Part shown: positions 27,990 to 37,272 of the stretch, in pieces | Numbering within the stretch: the stretch's first letter is position 1 | Layout: each line of letters starts with the position of its first letter | Source: an uncultured Gammaproteobacteria bacterium | GTDB lineage: Bacteria > Pseudomonadota > Gammaproteobacteria > Ga0077536 | Direction: 5' to 3' | DNA length: 64,000 bases | Assembly: GCA_938082545.1 (NCBI GenBank) | Contig: CALKCL010000002.1 | Coordinates: 1-64,000, forward strand | The notes under the pieces: generated by a model | Database searches by the model: none | Told to the model about the DNA's origin: nothing | What the model saw: the letters and a program-made list of their open reading frames with translations, nothing else | Made by a program: the position numbers and the translations under genes

Positions 27990-28065
27990 TGGTGGGTGCT
28001 GAGGGGATCGAACCCCCGACCCTCGCCTTGTAAGGGCGATGCTCTTCCAGCTGAGCTAAGCACCC
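27990..28065 (-). tRNA. tRNA-Val (TAC)
   Basis: This is a 76-nt cloverleaf with encoded CCA and anticodon TAC in loop CTTACAA. The acceptor stem GGGTGCT pairs with AGCACCC. It starts 11 bp after the hupB stop codon, so hupB, tRNA-Val and tRNA-Asp may share a transcript that RNase processing separates. Confidence 0.97.
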
Positions 28066-28076
28066 AAACTGGTATT

Positions 28077-28349
28077 CTAGTTTACTGCATCCTTAAGAGC
28101 TTTACCTGCTTTGAACGCTGGAGCTTTGGAAGCCTTAATCTTTATAGCTTCGCCAGTTTGAGGATTACGACCACTTCTAGCGGCTCGGTCTCTCACCAAA
28201 AACGTACCAAATCCAACCAGCGTAACTTGATCGCCTTGCTTTAAAGAACCAGTGATAGTATCCACAACTGCATCTACTGCTCTCGCGGCTGATGCTTTAG
28301 ACATATCTGTAGCCGTAGCTACGGCTTCAATCAAATCTGCTTTATTCAT
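28077..28349 (-). CDS. hupB: HU family DNA-binding protein
   Basis: HU bends and compacts DNA in the nucleoid. At 90 residues it is exactly HU size. It starts [11 protein letters not shown], has the beta-arm [20 protein letters not shown] and ends [11 protein letters not shown]. Its place directly downstream of lon and upstream of ppiD marks it as the HU-beta type. A GGGAAG ribosome binding site precedes the ATG. It has a strong promoter of its own at 28406-28434. Confidence 0.97.
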   Translation of the reverse strand: MNKADLIEAVATATDMSKASAARAVDAVVDTITGSLKQGDQVTLVGFGTFLVRDRAARSGRNPQTGEAIKIKASKAPAFKAGKALKDAVN

Positions 28350-28405
28350 AATTTCTTCCCTTAGTAGAACATCAGCGAAAGTTTCACTGACGCTCTTTAG
28401 AACGG

Positions 28406-28434
28406 TTTATATCAAGCGTGCAGCTTGTCATCAA
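28406..28434 (-). promoter_or_regulatory. Sigma70 promoter of hupB
   Basis: On the minus strand, TTGATG (28429-28434) and TATAAA (28406-28411) are separated by exactly 17 bp, 57 bp upstream of the hupB start codon. It may also serve tRNA-Val and tRNA-Asp, which follow the gene. Confidence 0.7.
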
Positions 28435-28471
28435 GCATTGCTTTGATGCAATACCATTATACCTCCAGAAC

Positions 28472-30883
28472 CTAATGGCGCCTAGCGGTTTCCGCGGATA
28501 AGTTTTTCCCCGTGACATCATCAGCTTCGACGGCCTCTTTATTACTTTCATCCGCCTCCAAAGGCTTGGGGGCAGTTCTCAGAGCCACATCAAAAATCTC
28601 ATCAATCCATTTGACGGGAATTATCTCTAATTCTTTAGTTATCTTGCTAGGAATCTCAGTAAGATCACGCTCATTGTCTTTGGGGATGATAACTTGCTTT
28701 ATCCCTCCGCGGAGGGCCGCAAGTAGCTTTTCTTTTAAGCCCCCTATCGGTAGGACCTCTCCTCGAAGTGTAATCTCTCCAGTCATCGCTACTGCAGCTT
28801 TAACAGGTATTTTCGTAAGCGCTGACACCATCGCCACGCACATGCCTATCCCAGCACTAGGACCGTCTTTAGGTGTGGCCCCCTCAGGTACATGGAAGTG
28901 CACATCACTGCGACTATGGAAATCTGCAGCTATCCCGAGCGAAGTAGCGCGACTTCGGACAACGGTCATTGCCGCCTTGATAGACTCTTGCATAACGTCA
29001 CCTAAACTACCGGTATATATCTCCTTTCCTTTCCCCGGAACAACAACAGCCTCGATTGTCAGCAAATCACCACCAACTTCTGTCCATGCCAACCCAGTTA
29101 CTTGCCCTACACGATCTTCCTCTTCACCAAGACCAAATCGAAACTTCTGCACTCCCAGATATTTATCCAAATTCTGCTCAGTGACAGATATTTTTTTTGT
29201 CTTCAGGTTGGTCAGTAAATGTCTGACTACTTTCCGGCAGATATTTGCGATCTGTCGCTCCAAGCTTCTGACTCCAGCTTCTCTCGAGTAGTAACGGATA
29301 ATTCCACGCACAGCAGACTCACTGATTTTCAATTCATTATCTTTAAGACCGGCATTCTTAAGTTGCTTCGGCACTAAGTATTTGAGCGCAATTCTAGTTT
29401 TCTCCTCTTCCGTATAGCCAGATATATTGATGACTTCCATTCGATCCATTAGTGGGGCAGGGATATTCATGGTGTTAGCCGTCGTTACAAACATCACTTC
29501 GGAAAGGTCATAATCGAGTTCCAAATAATGATCATTAAATGCTGTGTTTTGTTCTGGATCGAGCACCTCTAGCAGTGCGGAACCTGGGTCTCCCCGAAAA
29601 TCCATTGCCATTTTGTCTATTTCATCCAGCAAAAAAAGTGGATTCTTTGTTTTTATTTTCGACATATTCTGGACGATCTTTCCTGGCATCGCTCCCACAT
29701 AAGTCCTACGATGCCCGCGAATCTCCGCTTCATCACGAACCCCACCCAGTGACATGCGCACAAATTTTCTATTAGTGGCACGCGCTATGGAACGTCCGAG
29801 AGATGTTTTACCCACACCAGGAGGCCCTACGAGACAGAGAATGGGTCCTTTAAGTTTTTTAACCCGCTTTTGAACTGCAAGATATTCAAGGACTCGTTCT
29901 TTTACTTTTTCAAGGCCGTAGTGATCTTCATCTAGAATTTCTTCGGCTTTATCTAGCTCAGTTCTAACTTTCGACCGTTTTTTCCAAGGGACACCTACAA
30001 CCCAATCAATATAATTTCTGACGACAGCCGCTTCGGCAGACATGGGAGACATCATTCTTAATTTTTTGAGCTCTCCTTCCGCTTTTTCTAGAGCTTCTTT
30101 TGGCATACCCGAAGCCGCGATCTTTTTTGCAAGCTCATCAAATTCACTCAGGCCTTCCTCGCTTTCCCCAAGCTCATTTTGTATCGCTTTCATTTGCTCA
30201 TTTAAATAATACTCTCGCTGGCTTTTTTCCATCTGCTTTTTAACGCGCCCGCGCAGTTTTTTCTCTACTTCAAGAAGATCGATCTCTCCTTCCATCAGCC
30301 CAATCAAAAATTCAAGTCGTTCTGAAAGGTCTATAATCTCAAGAATTTGCTGTTTCTCTATCATTTTGACGTTTATATGGGCCGCTATGGTGTCCCCAAG
30401 TCGAGAAGGATCGTCAATACTAGACAAAGAAGAAATTATCTCAGGAGGTATTTTCTTGTTTAACTTGGCATACTGGTCGAATTGACCCATGAGCGCTCGT
30501 GTTAAGGCCTCGCCTTCCCTCTCACTAGGCTCTGAGACCTCTAACTCTTTTACAGTTGCTGCATAAATGTCTTTAGCATCAACGAAGGATTCAATCTCAG
30601 CTCGACAGACTCCCTCCACCAATACTTTGACTGTCCCATCGGGCAGCTTAAGTAGTTGTAATATATTTGAAATGGTACCAACACGATGCACATCCCCCTC
30701 GCTGGGGCTATCTTCTCCTGCATCTTTCTGACTCACAAGAAAAATCTGTTTCCCATCCTCCATAGCACTATCGAGAGCCGCAATCGACTTCTCTCGCCCA
30801 ACGAAGAGAGGAATAACCATATGCGGGTAAACAACCACATCTCGTAACGGTAATACAGCAAACTCTTTAGAATGATTACTCAT
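28472..30883 (-). CDS. lon: ATP-dependent endopeptidase La (Lon)
   Basis: Lon is the soluble AAA+ protease that degrades misfolded and regulatory proteins. The 803-residue protein has an N-terminal LON substrate domain (1-205) and a coiled-coil linker (REYYLNEQMKAIQNELGE). The AAA+ module has Walker A GPPGVGKTS near residue 355 and Walker B LFLLDEIDKM. The C-terminal protease domain has the catalytic Ser in PKDGPSAGIGM and the Lys in GGLKEKLLAALRGG. A strong AGGAG ribosome binding site precedes the start. A possible promoter is TTGCTT, 16 bp, TATTCT on the minus strand upstream. No clear heat-shock promoter was recognised. Confidence 0.97.
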   Translation of the reverse strand: MSNHSKEFAVLPLRDVVVYPHMVIPLFVGREKSIAALDSAMEDGKQIFLVSQKDAGEDSPSEGDVHRVGTISNILQLLKLPDGTVKVLVEGVCRAEIESFVDAKDIYAATVKELEVSEPSEREGEALTRALMGQFDQYAKLNKKIPPEIISSLSSIDDPSRLGDTIAAHINVKMIEKQQILEIIDLSERLEFLIGLMEGEIDLLEVEKKLRGRVKKQMEKSQREYYLNEQMKAIQNELGESEEGLSEFDELAKKIAASGMPKEALEKAEGELKKLRMMSPMSAEAAVVRNYIDWVVGVPWKKRSKVRTELDKAEEILDEDHYGLEKVKERVLEYLAVQKRVKKLKGPILCLVGPPGVGKTSLGRSIARATNRKFVRMSLGGVRDEAEIRGHRRTYVGAMPGKIVQNMSKIKTKNPLFLLDEIDKMAMDFRGDPGSALLEVLDPEQNTAFNDHYLELDYDLSEVMFVTTANTMNIPAPLMDRMEVINISGYTEEEKTRIALKYLVPKQLKNAGLKDNELKISESAVRGIIRYYSREAGVRSLERQIANICRKVVRHLLTNLKTKKISVTEQNLDKYLGVQKFRFGLGEEEDRVGQVTGLAWTEVGGDLLTIEAVVVPGKGKEIYTGSLGDVMQESIKAAMTVVRSRATSLGIAADFHSRSDVHFHVPEGATPKDGPSAGIGMCVAMVSALTKIPVKAAVAMTGEITLRGEVLPIGGLKEKLLAALRGGIKQVIIPKDNERDLTEIPSKITKELEIIPVKWIDEIFDVALRTAPKPLEADESNKEAVEADDVTGKNLSAETARRH

Positions 30884-30982
30884 GCAAGAAGTACTCCTAA
30901 GACTATGGGCAAATTTTTATTGTTGATAATAATGCAAAGAATACGTCTGTCCCGCCTTAAAGCAAAGTTGCAAAAGTCAGGC

Positions 30983-31005
30983 GAGAATACAAAAATTGTA
31001 TTCTC
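30983..31005 (-). terminator. Perfect inverted repeat between clpX and lon
   Basis: GAGAATACAA (30983-30992) and TTGTATTCTC (30996-31005) form a perfect 10-bp stem with loop AAA, 12 bp after the clpX stop codon. It may attenuate or terminate clpX transcription before lon, or bind a regulator of the lon promoter. It lacks a downstream T run, so classical terminator status is uncertain. Confidence 0.4.
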
Positions 31006-31016
31006 AACGGCTGCAA

Positions 31017-32297
31017 TTACTCTGAAGCAGCCGTGGAAGAAACTTCTGAACTTTCATATATTACTAGCGGGTTACTCTCGCCTCTTATTGCACTCTCATC
31101 AACAACCACTTTTGTCGCGTTTTTTAACGACGGTAACTCATACATGGTGTCTAAAAGATTTTTTTCAAGGATTGAACGTAAACCCCTAGCGCCACTTTTC
31201 CTTTCCAGCGCTTTATCCGCTATAGCTAACAAAGCGTCCTCTCGAAACTCAAGCTCGCAATCTTCCATCTCAAACAGTTTGGCATATTGCTTCGTAAGCG
31301 AATTTCTCGGTTCCACTAGAATTTGCACTAATTGCTCTGCATCCAACTCTTCTAGCACAGCTAAAACAGGCAGCCGTCCAACAAACTCCGGTATTAATCC
31401 GTACTTAACTAAATCTTCAGGTTCAACTTGCTGTAAAAGCTCGGATGACGATTTCTTGTCATCTTTTCCTTGCACTTCAGCGGAAAATCCCATTCCACTC
31501 TTCTCAGACCTAGCCCTAACTGTAGTATCTAAGCCAGCAAAAGCCCCACCACAAATAAACAAAATATTGCTCGTATCGACTTGCAAAAATTCCTGTTGAG
31601 GATGCTTTCTCCCTCCCTGAGGAGGAACAGACGCGACAGTTCCTTCTATGAGCTTCAGGAGCGCCTGTTGGACTCCTTCGCCTGACACATCTCTCGTTAT
31701 AGATGGATTGTCAGACTTACGCGAAATCTTATCTATCTCATCAATGTATACGATCCCAGTTTGAGCTTTCTCTACATCATAATCACACTTCTGCAGAAGC
31801 TTTTGGATTATGTTCTCTACATCTTCCCCGACGTAACCTGCTTCCGTAAGGGTAGTCGCATCAGCTATGGTAAATGGGACATTGAGCAGCCTTGCCAGAG
31901 TCTCTGCCAGCAGGGTTTTCCCACTACCAGTTGGCCCCACAAGCAGCACATTACTTTTGGAAAGTTCGATATCGTCTTTCTTAACTCGAGTGTCTAATCG
32001 CTTATAGTGATTATAGACGGCGACGGCCAGTATTTTTTTTGCCTCATGTTGTCCAATGACGTATTCATCTAAGCTGTCTTTGATTTCTTTGGGTATCGGT
32101 AATTTGGAGCCCTTATCAGCTCCCTCTTTTTCCTGGATTTCTTCTTGGATGATATCAGTGCATAATTCAACGCATTCGTCACAAATAAAAACTGACGGGC
32201 CTGCAATTAATTTCCTGACCTCATGCTGGCTCTTCCCACAAAAGGAGCAATAGAGTAATTTATCACTATCCGCTTTGGGATTATCACCATCACTCAT
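31017..32297 (-). CDS. clpX: ATP-dependent Clp protease ATP-binding subunit ClpX
   Basis: ClpX unfolds tagged proteins for ClpP. The 426-residue protein (E. coli 424) has an N-terminal C4 zinc finger ([13 protein letters not shown] ... [10 protein letters not shown], residues 18-46). The AAA+ module has Walker A GPTGSGKT near 120 and Walker [12 protein letters not shown]. The pore loop GYVGEDVE and the RSEKSGMGF region precede the ClpP-binding stretch, where IGF-type loops lie. GAGGTGAT upstream is a good ribosome binding site. It lies 32 bp after clpP. Confidence 0.97.
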   Translation of the reverse strand: MSDGDNPKADSDKLLYCSFCGKSQHEVRKLIAGPSVFICDECVELCTDIIQEEIQEKEGADKGSKLPIPKEIKDSLDEYVIGQHEAKKILAVAVYNHYKRLDTRVKKDDIELSKSNVLLVGPTGSGKTLLAETLARLLNVPFTIADATTLTEAGYVGEDVENIIQKLLQKCDYDVEKAQTGIVYIDEIDKISRKSDNPSITRDVSGEGVQQALLKLIEGTVASVPPQGGRKHPQQEFLQVDTSNILFICGGAFAGLDTTVRARSEKSGMGFSAEVQGKDDKKSSSELLQQVEPEDLVKYGLIPEFVGRLPVLAVLEELDAEQLVQILVEPRNSLTKQYAKLFEMEDCELEFREDALLAIADKALERKSGARGLRSILEKNLLDTMYELPSLKNATKVVVDESAIRGESNPLVIYESSEVSSTAASE

Positions 32298-32329
32298 ACA
32301 GCATCACCTCTTCAATCATCAAAAAAAAT

Positions 32330-32983
32330 TTAATCTTTGGCTTTTGTCGCTTCTCTACTAGAGAGGACTTCGTCGATAATTCCGTAATCAACGGCTTCTT
32401 CTCCACTCATAAACCGGTCTCTGTCTGTATCTGCTTCAACTTTTTCTATGGGTTGCCCAGTATGAGTTACTAAAATCTGATTCAATCGCTCGCGTGCTTT
32501 CAATATTTCTTTAGCATGAATATCAAAGTCAGAAGCTTGTCCTTGAAAGCCACCCAGTGGTTGATGAATCATCATTCTAGAGTGTGGTAAACAATATCTT
32601 TTTTTGGCAGCCCCACCTGCTAATAGCAGGGCACCCATGCTGGCCGCTTGGCCAATACACATTGTGCTAACATCAGGTTTAATAAACTGCATCGTATCGT
32701 AAATTGCCAATCCGGCAGACACTGAGCCTCCTGGAGAATTGATGTACAGATGTATGTCCTTATCTGGGTTCTCTGACTCCAAGAATAACAGCTGCGCAAC
32801 CAACACATTCGAAACATAGTCTTCAACAGGGCCCACCAAAAAGATCACACGCTCTTTCAGTAATCTAGAGTAGATATCGTAAGCCCTCTCTCCTCTAGCA
32901 GTCTGCTCAACTACCATCGGTACTAGATTCAAGCCGCGAGGAGCGTTTTGCCCTGCCGAAAAATCAGAAATCTCTATTGCCAT
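32330..32983 (-). CDS. clpP: ATP-dependent Clp protease proteolytic subunit ClpP
   Basis: ClpP is the barrel-forming serine peptidase used by ClpX and ClpA. The 217-residue protein has the nucleophile Ser115 in [12 protein letters not shown], catalytic His140 in [10 protein letters not shown] and the third-residue Asp in the [10 protein letters not shown] segment. A short N-terminal propeptide precedes [19 protein letters not shown]. Its AGGA ribosome binding site is clear. It is the single ClpP in the window and sits between tig and clpX in the standard order. Confidence 0.97.
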   Translation of the reverse strand: MAIEISDFSAGQNAPRGLNLVPMVVEQTARGERAYDIYSRLLKERVIFLVGPVEDYVSNVLVAQLLFLESENPDKDIHLYINSPGGSVSAGLAIYDTMQFIKPDVSTMCIGQAASMGALLLAGGAAKKRYCLPHSRMMIHQPLGGFQGQASDFDIHAKEILKARERLNQILVTHTGQPIEKVEADTDRDRFMSGEEAVDYGIIDEVLSSREATKAKD

Positions 32984-33001
32984 TACTTACTTCCTAATTA
33001 C

Positions 33002-34318
33002 TTAATTACTAGTCTGCATCGGATTCATTAACCCGTCAAATGAGATGCTCTCTTCTTTAACATCAGCCTGCTGGGCAAGCCAATCAACCACAGTTTCTTC
33101 TAAACAAGCGCCTTCTATTTGCTTAAGTTGTTCAGGATTTTCGTAGTACCATTTTGTAACGGCCTCCGAATCTTCATATCCGGCTGCCATCTTAGAAATC
33201 ATTTCTTTAACTTTATCAGGCTCCGCTTTCAGTTCTTCTCTCTTAATTATCTCCGCCATCAAAAGGCCCATCTTTACACCGCCCTCAGCCCTGTCGGTTA
33301 AGGCTTTTTCAAAAGCTGCCTCATCGTTAGAAGGATTGACCCCTCTCATCATTAGCTCTCGGGACATCTGCTCTCGCTGCCGACCAACTTCCTCTAACAC
33401 TAGGCTTTTAGGAATCTCAAACTGGTTCACATCCATCACTTTTTCCATAATTTCATTACGGAATCTCATTGTCTGAGTCTTCTCTCGCTCTTTTTCCATA
33501 TTCTCGAGCACCTGAGTTCTAAATGCCTCTTCTCCGCCTTCTTTGACACCGAATTTTTCGAAAAACTCATCGTCTAGTTCAGGCAAAGCTGACTCAGAAA
33601 TTTTCTTTACTACGATATCGAACTTTACCGGTTTTCCAGCTAAAGCTTCATTTTGATAGCCTTCTGGAAATTTTAGAGCTAAAACAGGAGTATCGCCTTT
33701 TGATTGCTCAACCAATCCATCTTCAAAACCCTCAATCATGGTTCCTGCACCCAGAGAAACCTCAAAATCACTGCCAGTCCCGCCTTCAAAAGGCTCGCCT
33801 TCGATACTGCCGGAAAAATCAATAGAAAGCTGATCCCCAATTTTCGAAGGCCGATCGACCTCAGTCCAAACCTTATGATGATCACGAAGCTGTTCCACTA
33901 CTTTCTCTAGATCTTCGTCACCAATATCGCAACTCAACTTAACAACGTTTACCTTATCTAATGAGGCGGGCTCAATAATCGGAAAGACTTCAAAAACTGC
34001 CGTGTACGTGAGGCCTGATCCAACCTTCGACGAAACCTCGTCTATGGCAGGCTGTCCAGCCGGTTGCAGGCCTTTAGAAGTCAACGCCTCGCTGAAAGTA
34101 CTTTGCAGCGTTTCTCCAACAACCTCATCCCTCACCGAAGCTGTGTAGCGTTGCCGAACAACGGAGAGAGGTACCTTCCCTTTCCGAAATCCATCTATTG
34201 TCACTGTTTGCACTAACTTGGCAAGACGGGATTCAACATCAGTCGAAATACGCTCTTCTGGTATTTCAACTTTCATACGTCTTTCCAGCACTGAAGGCTC
34301 TTCTAAAGAAATTTGCAT
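33002..34318 (-). CDS. tig: Trigger factor
   Basis: Trigger factor is the ribosome-bound chaperone and prolyl isomerase at the peptide exit tunnel. The 438-residue protein (E. coli 432) has the ribosome-docking signature GFRKGKVP near residue 45. The FKBP-type PPIase domain (about 155-245) has DQLSIDFSGSIEGEPFEGG, and a helical C-terminal chaperone domain follows. It leads the tig-clpP-clpX-lon block, and the tRNA-Leu gene lies 50 bp upstream on the same strand. The ribosome binding site is weak. Confidence 0.96.
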   Translation of the reverse strand: MQISLEEPSVLERRMKVEIPEERISTDVESRLAKLVQTVTIDGFRKGKVPLSVVRQRYTASVRDEVVGETLQSTFSEALTSKGLQPAGQPAIDEVSSKVGSGLTYTAVFEVFPIIEPASLDKVNVVKLSCDIGDEDLEKVVEQLRDHHKVWTEVDRPSKIGDQLSIDFSGSIEGEPFEGGTGSDFEVSLGAGTMIEGFEDGLVEQSKGDTPVLALKFPEGYQNEALAGKPVKFDIVVKKISESALPELDDEFFEKFGVKEGGEEAFRTQVLENMEKEREKTQTMRFRNEIMEKVMDVNQFEIPKSLVLEEVGRQREQMSRELMMRGVNPSNDEAAFEKALTDRAEGGVKMGLLMAEIIKREELKAEPDKVKEMISKMAAGYEDSEAVTKWYYENPEQLKQIEGACLEETVVDWLAQQADVKEESISFDGLMNPMQTSN

Positions 34319-34368
34319 CTAAAAAACTCTATTTTATTAGTTTAAAGGCAAATAGACTGCCGCCTATT

Positions 34369-34453
<85 letters not shown>

Positions 34454-34699
34454 ATTACTCGCCTAGAATATCTTCTCACATTGTCACGTAGAACCAGCCA
34501 TTAACTGCTTCTTAATTCAATCAATATGTCTCGTCCAAATGACGGGGCCAGAAGTTACTCTATCCAAGCATTATATGACGAGGCTCTAACTCTTAAAACC
34601 CCCAAAAATGCCTTTAAAACACTAGCGATTTCTTTTTTGATTGATTTTAGTTACGTTATAGTGACAAATTTCTTACGCTTTCAGGGGGACTAAAGATCA

Positions 34700-35758
34700 A
34701 TGATTAATTTTAATCAGAAAAAATTTGAACAGCTACAAGGAAAAGTGATGGGAAATGCAGCTGGTGCAGTCGGATTGCTCATGGCATATATAGGAGATCA
34801 GGCCGGCGTCTACCGGGCCCTTGAAAAAATCGGCCCATGTTCCCACCAGAGACTCGCAAAAGAAGCAAATGTAGACGAAAGATACTTACGAGAATGGTTG
34901 TCCTCAAACGTCGCTATGGGATATATAGGCTATGACGCTGAGGAGGACGAATTTGCACTCTCGCCCGAGCAAGCGGCGTTGTTTTCACATGAAGGGGAGC
35001 CAACATGTATGCAAGGTTTTTTTCAGGCGGTGGTAGGTCAGTTCGCCACACACGAATTAGCTGTAGACACGTTCAAAACAGGCGAAGGTAGAGCATGGGG
35101 TGATCATCACTCTTGCTGCTTTTGTGGGACAGACCGATTTTTCAGAATGGGATATGCGGCAAGCTTGACCTCGGACTGGATCCCGGCCCTGACCGGTGTG
35201 GAGGCTAAGCTGCAAGCGGGGGCAAGAATAGCTGATGTCGGTTGTGGGCTAGGCTCATCGTCTATATTGATGGCCAGCGCCTATCCAAACTCGACCGTTT
35301 GTGGGTTTGATTACCATCTCTCGTCTATAGAAAAAGCGATTCAAAGTGCGGACCATGAAAAACTAACGAATATATCGTTCTCTCAGGTATTAGCGAAAGA
35401 GCTCCCCGGAAACGATTACGACTTAGTCTGCATTTTTGATGCTCTTCATGATATGGGAGATCCTGTCGGTGCCGCGAAAAGGATCAAAAGTGTGCTGAAG
35501 CCAGGCGGCACGTTTATGGTAGTGGAACCGTTGGCAGGAGATTCTCTAGAAGAAAACATGAATCTCCTCTCAGGTATCATGTATGGCTTTTCGACTACAA
35601 TCTGTGTTCCAGTATCGCGCTCTCAAGAAGTGGGCCTCTGCCTTGGCTCGCAAGCGGGCGAAAAGCGCCTATCTAAAGTCTTAAAAGAGGCTGGTTTTTC
35701 AAAGATAAAACGCGTCGCAGAAACACCTAGTAATATGGTTTTGGAGGCCATAGCATGA
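34700..35758 (+). CDS. Class I SAM-dependent methyltransferase with N-terminal winged helix
   Basis: This 352-residue protein has a helical or winged-helix N-terminal region (about 1-100, with RLAKEANVDERYLREWLSS) and a Rossmann methyltransferase domain. SAM motif I reads IADVGCGLGSSSILMA near residue 175; FDALHDMGDP is motif IV. The layout is that of Rv2258c-like small-molecule methyltransferases. An odd feature is SCCFCGT near residue 137, a local cysteine cluster. The substrate cannot be inferred and no biosynthetic genes are adjacent. AGGGGGA is a good ribosome binding site. Confidence 0.82.
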   Translation: MINFNQKKFEQLQGKVMGNAAGAVGLLMAYIGDQAGVYRALEKIGPCSHQRLAKEANVDERYLREWLSSNVAMGYIGYDAEEDEFALSPEQAALFSHEGEPTCMQGFFQAVVGQFATHELAVDTFKTGEGRAWGDHHSCCFCGTDRFFRMGYAASLTSDWIPALTGVEAKLQAGARIADVGCGLGSSSILMASAYPNSTVCGFDYHLSSIEKAIQSADHEKLTNISFSQVLAKELPGNDYDLVCIFDALHDMGDPVGAAKRIKSVLKPGGTFMVVEPLAGDSLEENMNLLSGIMYGFSTTICVPVSRSQEVGLCLGSQAGEKRLSKVLKEAGFSKIKRVAETPSNMVLEAIA

Positions 35759-35798
35759 CCGACTCATTCCAATCATTAATCCACTCTGTGAGACGTCA

Positions 35799-37139
35799 TT
35801 GATGGAAGGCTTGGAACCAATGCACTTTTTATTCGCTCTAATAGCTTTATTAACGGCCACCGCAGCAACATTTTGGATGCGAAAAAAGCTTCATATATCT
35901 TATAGTGAAGAGAACACCAAAATCTCTATCGCTCTTGAGCAAAAGGAAAACGAGAATCTAGCGCTAAAAGCACAAAACTCTAAAATTAGTCAAGAGTATG
36001 CAGTCTTATCAGCAGAAAAAAGAGAAGGAGAAAAATCTAATTTAGAAAAAATAGCATTGTTACAAAATGCCGAGAATTCCTTAAAAATACAATTTGAGAA
36101 TCTAGCCAATCAAATATTTACCGACAACCAAAAAAAACTTAAGGAAGCTAATAAAGAAAGCGTCGAAACGCTGCTTAGTCCAGTAAGACAGCAGTTAACC
36201 GATTTTAAAAAGAAAGTCGAAGATATTTACGATAACGAAAACCGCGAAAGAGCTACCCTGCGAACTGAAATAAACATATTGAAAAATTTAAATGAGCGAA
36301 TCGGGACTGATGCCTTAAACCTCACCAAAGCTCTCAAAGGAGATAGTAAGGTCCGAGGAAACTGGGGAGAGATGCAGCTCGAACGGCTACTGGAAGAGTC
36401 GGGCCTTGTTAAGGGGCGCGAGTATGATACACAAACAGCTTACAAGAACATCGAGGGGAAATCGTTTTTTCCTGATGCAATCATTCATCTTCCAAATAAC
36501 AAACACATTATTATTGATTCCAAAGTATCGCTCATAGCATACGATCGTCACCATGCCGCCGAGGATGACGTTCAGAGCAACCTTTTTGCTAAAGAACATG
36601 TAGCATCTATGCGAAACCATATCAAAGAACTATCTGATAAAAAGTACGAAAAACTAGTAGGCCTGAACTCTCTAGAATTAGTAATCATGTTCGTACCGAT
36701 AGAACCTGCACTCGGCTTAGCGGTCAGCAAAGAACCCACAATTTGGACTGATGCCAGAAAGAAACAAATCATTATCGCTGGGCCAAACACTTTGATGCTC
36801 GCCCTCTTAGTAGTAAACAACCTTTGGCAAACAGAAAAACAAACTTTGAACGCAAAAAAAATTGCTACTGACGCAGCGAGTCTATATGACAAATTTGCAG
36901 GTTTTTTAGGCGACATGGATAAAGTAGGAACAAGCCTAGAAAGCGCTCGAAAAGCGTTTGATGGTGCAAAAAACAAACTGGTCTCAGGTTCAGGAAACTT
37001 GACTACTAAAATCGAAAAGTTCAAATCGCTTGGCGTCAACCCTAAAAAAAGTATCGAATCAAAATGGCTGCCGGAAAGCGACTCTTCTAGAGATCCCTCG
37101 CCCTTGCTGGATGCAGACTCTCAAGAGCGCAAGTCCTAA
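35799..37139 (+). CDS. rmuC: DNA recombination protein RmuC
   Basis: RmuC limits recombination at inverted repeats and has a nuclease-like fold. The 446-residue protein has an N-terminal membrane helix (HFLFALIALLTATAATFW, about residues 8-25) and a long coiled coil (about 40-160). The conserved RmuC core has GNWGEMQLERLLEESGL, then YLP-like FFPDAIIHLP and IIDSKVSL near residues 190-250, and MFVPIEPALGLA. Two start codons lie next to each other (35799 and 35802). It follows the methyltransferase by 40 bp. Confidence 0.93.
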   Translation: MMEGLEPMHFLFALIALLTATAATFWMRKKLHISYSEENTKISIALEQKENENLALKAQNSKISQEYAVLSAEKREGEKSNLEKIALLQNAENSLKIQFENLANQIFTDNQKKLKEANKESVETLLSPVRQQLTDFKKKVEDIYDNENRERATLRTEINILKNLNERIGTDALNLTKALKGDSKVRGNWGEMQLERLLEESGLVKGREYDTQTAYKNIEGKSFFPDAIIHLPNNKHIIIDSKVSLIAYDRHHAAEDDVQSNLFAKEHVASMRNHIKELSDKKYEKLVGLNSLELVIMFVPIEPALGLAVSKEPTIWTDARKKQIIIAGPNTLMLALLVVNNLWQTEKQTLNAKKIATDAASLYDKFAGFLGDMDKVGTSLESARKAFDGAKNKLVSGSGNLTTKIEKFKSLGVNPKKSIESKWLPESDSSRDPSPLLDADSQERKS

Positions 37140-37272
37140 TTCGCGCATGCTATTGCTGAATCCCTGTAGGACAACTCTTCATAAAAGTCGTCATGGCCAC
37201 GGTGTAGCATTAGCTATATACTGACTATTCAAGGGCCAAAGTGGCAGAAACCTATAACAGAAAAATATAAAT

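Noticed and set aside
28512-29291. 259-codon plus-strand open frame
   Set aside because: It is antisense to lon and has low-complexity Ser/Pro-rich composition typical of a shadow frame.
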